A stretch of DNA of 30,000 nt from Symbiodinium natans (taxonomy: Eukaryota; Sar; Dinophyceae; Suessiales; Symbiodiniaceae): contig CAJNDS010001557.1 in the NCBI GenBank assembly GCA_905221605.1, positions 327,501-357,500 on the forward strand. Direction: 5' to 3'. Made by a program: the position numbers and the translations under genes. Below are positions 25,830 through 30,000 of this stretch, one piece after another; positions within the stretch are counted from its first letter, which is position 1, and the number at the start of each line of letters is the position of its first letter. The notes beneath the pieces are model-generated. The model did no database searches, was not told the origin of the DNA, and worked only from the letters and a program-made list of their open reading frames with translations.

Positions 25830-25985
25830 GGGTCTAGGGTCTAGGGTCTAGGGTCTAGGGTCTAGGGTTTAGGGTTTAGGGTTTAGGGTTTAGGGTTTAG
25901 GGTTTAGGGTTTAGGGTTTAGGGTTTAGGGTTTAGGGTTTAGGGTTTAGGGTTTAGGGTTAGGGTTTAGGGTTTAGGGTTCAGGT
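25830..25985. repeat. TCTAGGG block then TTTAGGG array
   Basis: About five consecutive TCTAGGG units followed by about 16 TTTAGGG units, another case of a locally homogenised variant. Confidence 0.95.
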
Positions 25986-26117
25986 ACGTAAGTCAACCCC
26001 AAACCCAAAACCGTCTTAAGGGTATGAGGAGGGACCCTTGATCTTATTTCCTTACATGGTCCCTTTATAGCCCTCTCATAGTCCCTCTATACCTAAGTAG
26101 CCTAAATAAGCCCAAAA

Positions 26118-26149
26118 GAACTCCTGCTGTCCCTTGCTGTCTCAGGCAT
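26118..26149 (-). CDS. Candidate exon downstream of the inverted-repeat intron
   Basis: After GGGGAG/ATG the minus strand reads MPETARDSRSS. It joins in frame to the exon at 26266-26317 if the 116-nt inverted-repeat segment is spliced out. Confidence 0.35.
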
Positions 26150-26265
26150 CTCCCCAGAGAGCCCAATACCCCTTAATTAAGGAATAATACCTTGAATCAT
26201 ATGAAGGATCCCTATACAAATTAAGGTCGATTCCTTAACTAAGGGGTATTGAGCTCGCAGGTATC
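26150..26265 (-). mobile_element. Probable introner: 116-nt inverted-repeat intron
   Basis: The element 26164-26251 has 22-nt terminal inverted repeats beginning CAATACCCCTTA, with one mismatch. The flanks carry GAGATACCTG and GAGATGCCTG on the minus strand, a near-perfect 10-nt duplication. A GA donor (GGA/GATACC) and AG acceptor (GGAG/ATGCC) near these copies keep an open frame. Confidence 0.55.
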
Positions 26266-26317
26266 TCCATCAGGCTGGGACAAGAAGGCGTCGAGCACCC
26301 TGTTCCCAGAAGAGGAC
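26266..26317 (-). CDS. Probable exon (SSSGNRVLDAFLSQPDG)
   Basis: A 52-nt exon from acceptor CGCAG/G, reading SSSGNRVLDAFLSQPDG to a GA donor. An alternative phase-0 frame VLFWEQGARRLLVPA is open as well. Unknown protein. Confidence 0.4.
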
Positions 26318-26437
26318 CTGCGTCAGGGAGGAGGCTGGGGGTGCTCTAACCCTAAACCCTAAACCCTAAACCCTAATTAAACCCTAAACCCTAATCCCTA
26401 AACGCTAAACCAATCTCCCTCTCTCGAGTTTGAGTGC

Positions 26438-26482
26438 CTTTTGGTGATGATGCACGCGCAGCGCTTGCAGCTCCGCAGCTGC
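26438..26482 (-). CDS. Coiled-coil-like exon (AAAELQALRVHHHQK)
   Basis: A 45-nt phase-0 exon, acceptor ACAGAG/GCA and donor AAG/GC, reading AAAELQALRVHHHQK. It continues in phase from the coiled-coil exons at 27339 and 29124. Its frame is also open past the donor (ALKLE). Confidence 0.5.
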
Positions 26483-26624
26483 CTCTGTCCAAACCAGGGA
26501 GCCCCCGACTTCGTGAGGGTGGGGGTTTAGGGTTGATGGGGTTTAGGGTTTAGGGTTGCCTTAAACGATCTCGGGGCTGCTTAAGAGGAATGAAGGCGCG
26601 TATAATAACGAAGATCTACATATA

Positions 26625-26629
26625 TCTAT

Positions 26630-26660
<31 letters not shown>

Positions 26661-26775
26661 CATACATATACATATGTTTCAATATGTCATAATTCATTGG
26701 TATGTGGGTATATACATACATACATACATACATACATACATACATACATACATACATACATACATACATACAGAA
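26625..26775. repeat. (CATATA)n and (CATA)n microsatellites
   Basis: Hexamer run at 26628-26675 and a tetramer run of about 15 at 26713-26772. Open frames are artefacts. Confidence 0.97.
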
Positions 26776-26779
26776 AGGA

Positions 26780-27175
26780 TGTGTGTGCGCGTCTATTTCG
26801 GCCAATTTTGTCAGAAGTTGACGTATACTTATATGTCTGTTTGTATGTGTGTGTGCTACCATCTGTGAATAAGAACCTATTACATGTCAAGAAAACAACA
26901 CATAATAACACCCTACATACACTCACCAGTACCATAATATGGACCCTGCTTCATATGGTCAGCTCTTAAAAAGTCTTATAAAAAGTACCTCGAAAATTAT
27001 CATATTGTTTTACAAGGACCTCAAAAAGGACCATTTTTTAGAGAATTGACCCTACACCCTAAACCCTAAACCCTGTTTCATATACATCTCCATGCAGGGC
27101 TTTCTGGGAACTTCGGTCCCACCCTGTACGGAAGCTCGCGCCCTCCGGGGATTCGGGGCCCTCGTAACCGAAACG
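26780..27175. other. No gene supported
   Basis: AT-rich 26780-27040 followed by a few CCCTAAA units at 27049-27075 and a GC-rich block at 27090-27170. No exon pattern could be defined. Confidence 0.4.
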
Positions 27176-27335
27176 TTTAGGGTAGGGTTTAGTGTTTAGG
27201 GTTTAGGGTTTAGGGTTTAGTGTTTAGGGTTTAGGGTTTAGGGTTTAGGGTTTAGGGTTTAGGGGTTTAGGGGCTTAGGGGCTTATGGGTTTAGGGTTTA
27301 GGGTCTAGGGTTGAGGGCTTTTAGGGTTTATAGCC
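27175..27335. repeat. TTTAGGG array
   Basis: About 18 heptamers, slightly degenerate, directly downstream of the exon at 27339-27389. Confidence 0.9.
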
Positions 27336-27338
27336 AGC

Positions 27339-27389
27339 CTGCTGCAGCTCCTGTTGAAGCATGAGCACCGTCTGCCGAAGCTTTGGCAC
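27339..27389 (-). CDS. Coiled-coil-like exon (VPKLRQTVLMLQQELQQ)
   Basis: A 51-nt phase-0 exon, acceptor CCGAG/GTG and donor CAG/GC. It reads VPKLRQTVLMLQQELQQ, a textbook heptad-like helix. With 29124-29156 and 26438-26482 it suggests a coiled-coil protein. Family unknown. Confidence 0.6.
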
Positions 27390-27449
27390 CTCGGTGCTTC
27401 AAAGCAGACGCGGATGTAGGACTCTAGGGTCTAGCGTTTAGGGTTAGGC

Positions 27450-27558
<109 letters not shown>

Positions 27559-27629
27559 AAGAACTAGGGTTTAGGGTTAGGGTTTTGGGGCTTAGGCTTC
27601 AAGCTCTAGACGCGACGAGTCAACAGCAT

Positions 27630-28330
27630 CCATGATCGCTCCCCCGCTTCCGCATTTTGGCACCAGACATCCTGAAACCCTGACCCCTGAGCCCGAAACC
27701 CTACATCCTAAACCCGAAACCCTAAACGCCAAACACCAAATCCTAAACCCCAAGCCCCACTCTAAACCCCGAAACCCGGAAGCTTGTTTAGAGGCTCTTC
27801 AGACCCTGCGGTTCCCTTCGGCCTCGTCTTTGGAGGATGGTTCCACCGACCTTGGGGGGACGGAGCCGCTTTTTGCGCTCAGAGACTGGGGGACAGGGGT
27901 TCAGGGTTGGGCTTAGGGTTTAGGGCTTAGGGCTTAGGGATTAGGGTTTAGAGTTTAGGGCTTAGGCTTTAGTCCAGGGTTTGGGGTTTAGGGTTTAGAG
28001 TTTAGGGTTTAGGGTTTAATTTAGGGTTTAGCTTAGGGTTTAGTTTAGGGTTTAGGGTAACACATATCTGAGCACCAGCTTCTGACGCATCGGCCATGAG
28101 GAGCTTCTAAACTTCGCTGGGCCTAGGGTTCAGGGCTTAGGGTTGAGGCTTTTGCAGTACCTCCTTTGAGGGCTTAGGGCTTCTAACCCCCACCCGCTTG
28201 TCGGGTTAAGAGCCTCTATCTCAGCCCTTCGTGGCACCTCCTAAACCCTAAACCTTAAACCCTAAACCCCAAACCCTAAACCCTAAACCCCAAAATGCCC
28301 TAACTAAACCCTTAGCCTAAACCCCAAACC
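27630..28330. other. Telomere-like tracts with possible exon islands
   Basis: Degenerate CCCTAAA at 27690-27780, TTTAGGG-type at 27910-28055, CCCTAAA at 28230-28330. The island 27785-27890 is open on both strands. Islands 28066-28110 (minus KLLMADASEAGAQ) and 28190-28236 (minus VPRRAEIEALNPTSG) look exon-like but cannot be bounded. Confidence 0.4.
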
Positions 28331-28744
28331 GTAAACCAAGAGTTTAGGGCTTCAGTTGCCGGGCTTGCATAACATGCGCCTCGTGTCTGCGCAGCCTGAC
28401 CCTTCACCGACTCTGAAGGTCCCAAGCCCCTCTATTCAACGCCCTTATGAGCCCTTCCGTAATACCTAGCAAACCTAAAGGCCACCAAGCCCCTGAACCC
28501 CTGAACCCTAGTCCTAAACCCGAAACCCCTTGTCCAAAAACCCTATGCTACACATGAACCCGGGACCTACCTGGCAAAAGCCTCAAAAGCCTTCACAACC
28601 TAAAAGCCTTGAAAGCCCCCCCAGAACCCTAAAACCCCTGGAAAACCTCTAAGAAAGACCCAACCCTAAACCCTGCTGCCTGAACCCTAAATCCTGCAAG
28701 CCCTTCACCCCACAGAAACTCCAAGCGCCCTTTAAAAGCACTAT

Positions 28745-28800
28745 CAATGTTAATAATATACTCTCTCTATATATATATACATATATATATGCACTATATA
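28745..28800. repeat. (TA)n-rich stretch
   Basis: Alternating TA/CT runs, low complexity. Confidence 0.85.
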
Positions 28801-28814
28801 ATTGCTATCTTATT

Positions 28815-28881
28815 CTTGCAAGCACCCCAACCAGTCGAAACCTGCTGAGCTCCAGTCTCACTCTCCTGACGACTGGCCTGC
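28815..28881 (-). CDS. Candidate exon (ASRQESETGAQQVST)
   Basis: The minus strand shows a textbook pyrimidine tract (C-run then T-run) and TGCAG acceptor, then ASRQESETGAQQVSTG. The 3' boundary is not defined. Unknown protein. Confidence 0.4.
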
Positions 28882-28954
28882 AAAAAAAGGGGGGCGACTC
28901 TGGGACTCTCTGGGAGTGCCAAATGGAAAGGTTTAAGAGGTTTCGGGACGCAGG

Positions 28955-29120
28955 GGTTTAGGGGGTTTAGGGTTTAGGGTTTAGGGCTTAGGGTTTAGGG
29001 CTTAGGGGGTTCAGGTCGGGTTTAGTGTAGGGTTTAGGGACAGGTTCCTGGGGCGTAAACCCTAAACCCTAAACCCTAAACCCTAAGCCCTAAACCCTAA
29101 ACCCTAAACCCTAAACCCTC
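28955..29120. repeat. TTTAGGG tract then CCCTAAA tract
   Basis: Orientation flips at about 29050. The CCCTAAA part stops directly beside the exon at 29124-29156. Confidence 0.9.
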
Positions 29121-29123
29121 TGC

Positions 29124-29156
29124 CTTGATGTACTGCTCCAGCTCCTGGATGCGATC
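29124..29156 (-). CDS. Coiled-coil-like micro-exon (DRIQELEQYIK)
   Basis: A 33-nt, 11-codon, phase-0 exon from acceptor GGCAG/GAT to donor AAG/GC, reading DRIQELEQYIK. Same size and splice style as the dynein micro-exons. The next exon in phase is 27339-27389. Confidence 0.55.
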
Positions 29157-29196
29157 CTGCCGGGGATCAGCAAACCGAAAAGTTCCCAAAGACCCT

Positions 29197-29580
29197 TACA
29201 CATCTAAAAACCCTAAACCCTAAACCCTAAACCCTCAGCCGCAAAAAACCGAACTTGCCCAAAAGCCGAAATCCGATCCGTTTCTAAGATGCCCCCCCCC
29301 CCCCCCCCCCAAAAAAACAAAAAAAGCCGTAAAGGCCTTAAAATAATCATAGGAGATTCAAACCGCTACACCCACCAGGCCCGGAACCCTGAAGCCGTTG
29401 AAGACTCTACTTTCATGTCAACCTTCAGGTTTGGGGATTGGGGCTTAGGGTTTAGGGCTTAGGGTTTCAGACTGCTCTTGTTATAGTTTTGGCACTATTG
29501 TGATTCTTTTTGCTGCGTAATGATTCTTGTTACAAGCACATACTCGCATGACCATTGTTAATCTCCCAGGAATCATATAT
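29197..29580. other. Intron or intergenic stretch
   Basis: CCCTAAA units at 29210-29235, a poly-C/poly-A run at 29292-29325, and a short minus-strand stretch at about 29395-29430 reading VDMKVESSTASG that might be exonic. Confidence 0.35.
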
Positions 29581-29584
29581 CAGC

Positions 29585-30000
29585 CAAACAGCCCCCAAAC
29601 CCTAAACCCCAAACCCGAAACCCGAAACCCTCAACCCCAAACCCTCAACCCCAAACCCTCAACCCTAAACCCTAAATCCCAAACCCTAAACCCCAAACCC
29701 CCAACCCTATACCCTAAACCCCAAACCCTAAACCCTAAACCCCAAACCCTGAACCCTAAACCCCAAACCCCAAGCCCCAAACCGGAAGCCCTAAACCCCA
29801 AACCCTAGCACTCAAACCCCAAACACTAAACCCTGACCCCCAAACCCTCATCGCCAAAGCCTAAACCCCAAACCCTAACCCCCAAACCCTAAACCCTAAA
29901 CCCCAAACCCTAAACCCTAAACCCTAAACCCCAAACCCTAAACCCTAAACCCCAAACCCTAAACCCCAAACCCCAAACCCTAAACCCTAAACCCCAAACC
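29585..30000. repeat. CCCTAAA / CCCCAAA mixed array, reaching the window edge
   Basis: About 58 heptamers in which CCCCAAA alternates with CCCTAAA. More variant-rich than other arrays. The plus ORF through it (29527-29808) is a translation of the repeat, not a gene. Confidence 0.95.

Noticed and set aside
29527-29808. 93-codon plus ORF rich in NPKPQTL
   Set aside because: Direct translation of CCCTAAA/CCCCAAA heptamers.
29585-30000. Chromosome end (true telomere) at the right edge
   Set aside because: The array is variant-rich and the same heptamer occurs in both orientations throughout, so nothing shows that this is a terminus. Longer sequence would decide.

Overview
Nuclear DNA of a eukaryote, most likely a dinoflagellate and possibly Suessiales/Symbiodiniaceae-like (genus not determinable). 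Three things point there. The telomere-type heptamer TTTAGGG/CCCTAAA is scattered through the whole window in both orientations. Coding sequence is broken into very short exons (about 30-170 nt). The inferred introns use GT, GC and GA 5' splice sites with AG (usually AG followed by G) acceptors, a mix known from dinoflagellates. Every exon candidate I can support reads on the minus strand, as expected of a dinoflagellate unidirectional gene block. No bacterial operon, tRNA, rRNA or CRISPR was seen.

Layout, in minus-strand reading order (right to left). 30000-23000: coiled-coil-like exons (29124-29156, 27339-27389, 26438-26482), a short helical exon (24983-25036) and weaker candidates, embedded in CCCTAAA/TTTAGGG tracts and a (TAC)36 array. 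22500-19200: GC-rich, Ala/Pro-rich exons, one with a duplicated FP-D/E-DIDA motif. 17800-15000: the best phased block of an unidentified protein, seven exons (17786 down to 15035) whose phases agree at every junction. 15000-11500: repeat territory with microsatellites, a 123-bp palindromic array, degenerate telomere-derived DNA and a 21-bp minisatellite. 9000-4860: a second set of exons of unknown function, partly phase-consistent. 4365-3705: an isolated 219-codon ORF. 3000-450: six exons that join in frame into about 87 residues of the C-terminal part (AAA6 region) of an axonemal-type dynein heavy chain. This is the only gene product I recognise. Whether the other exon sets are one, two or three genes cannot be settled here.

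The most notable content is a set of short inverted-repeat elements (about 80-116 bp). At least two, probably three, coincide exactly with a whole intron: near-identical target-site copies lie at both ends and supply the splice sites. This is the signature of introners (intron-generating transposable elements). The three cases would use GT, GC and GA donors respectively. Telomere-like tracts fill most of the remaining introns, and in two places a short duplication of sequence at or near an exon edge flanks such a tract.
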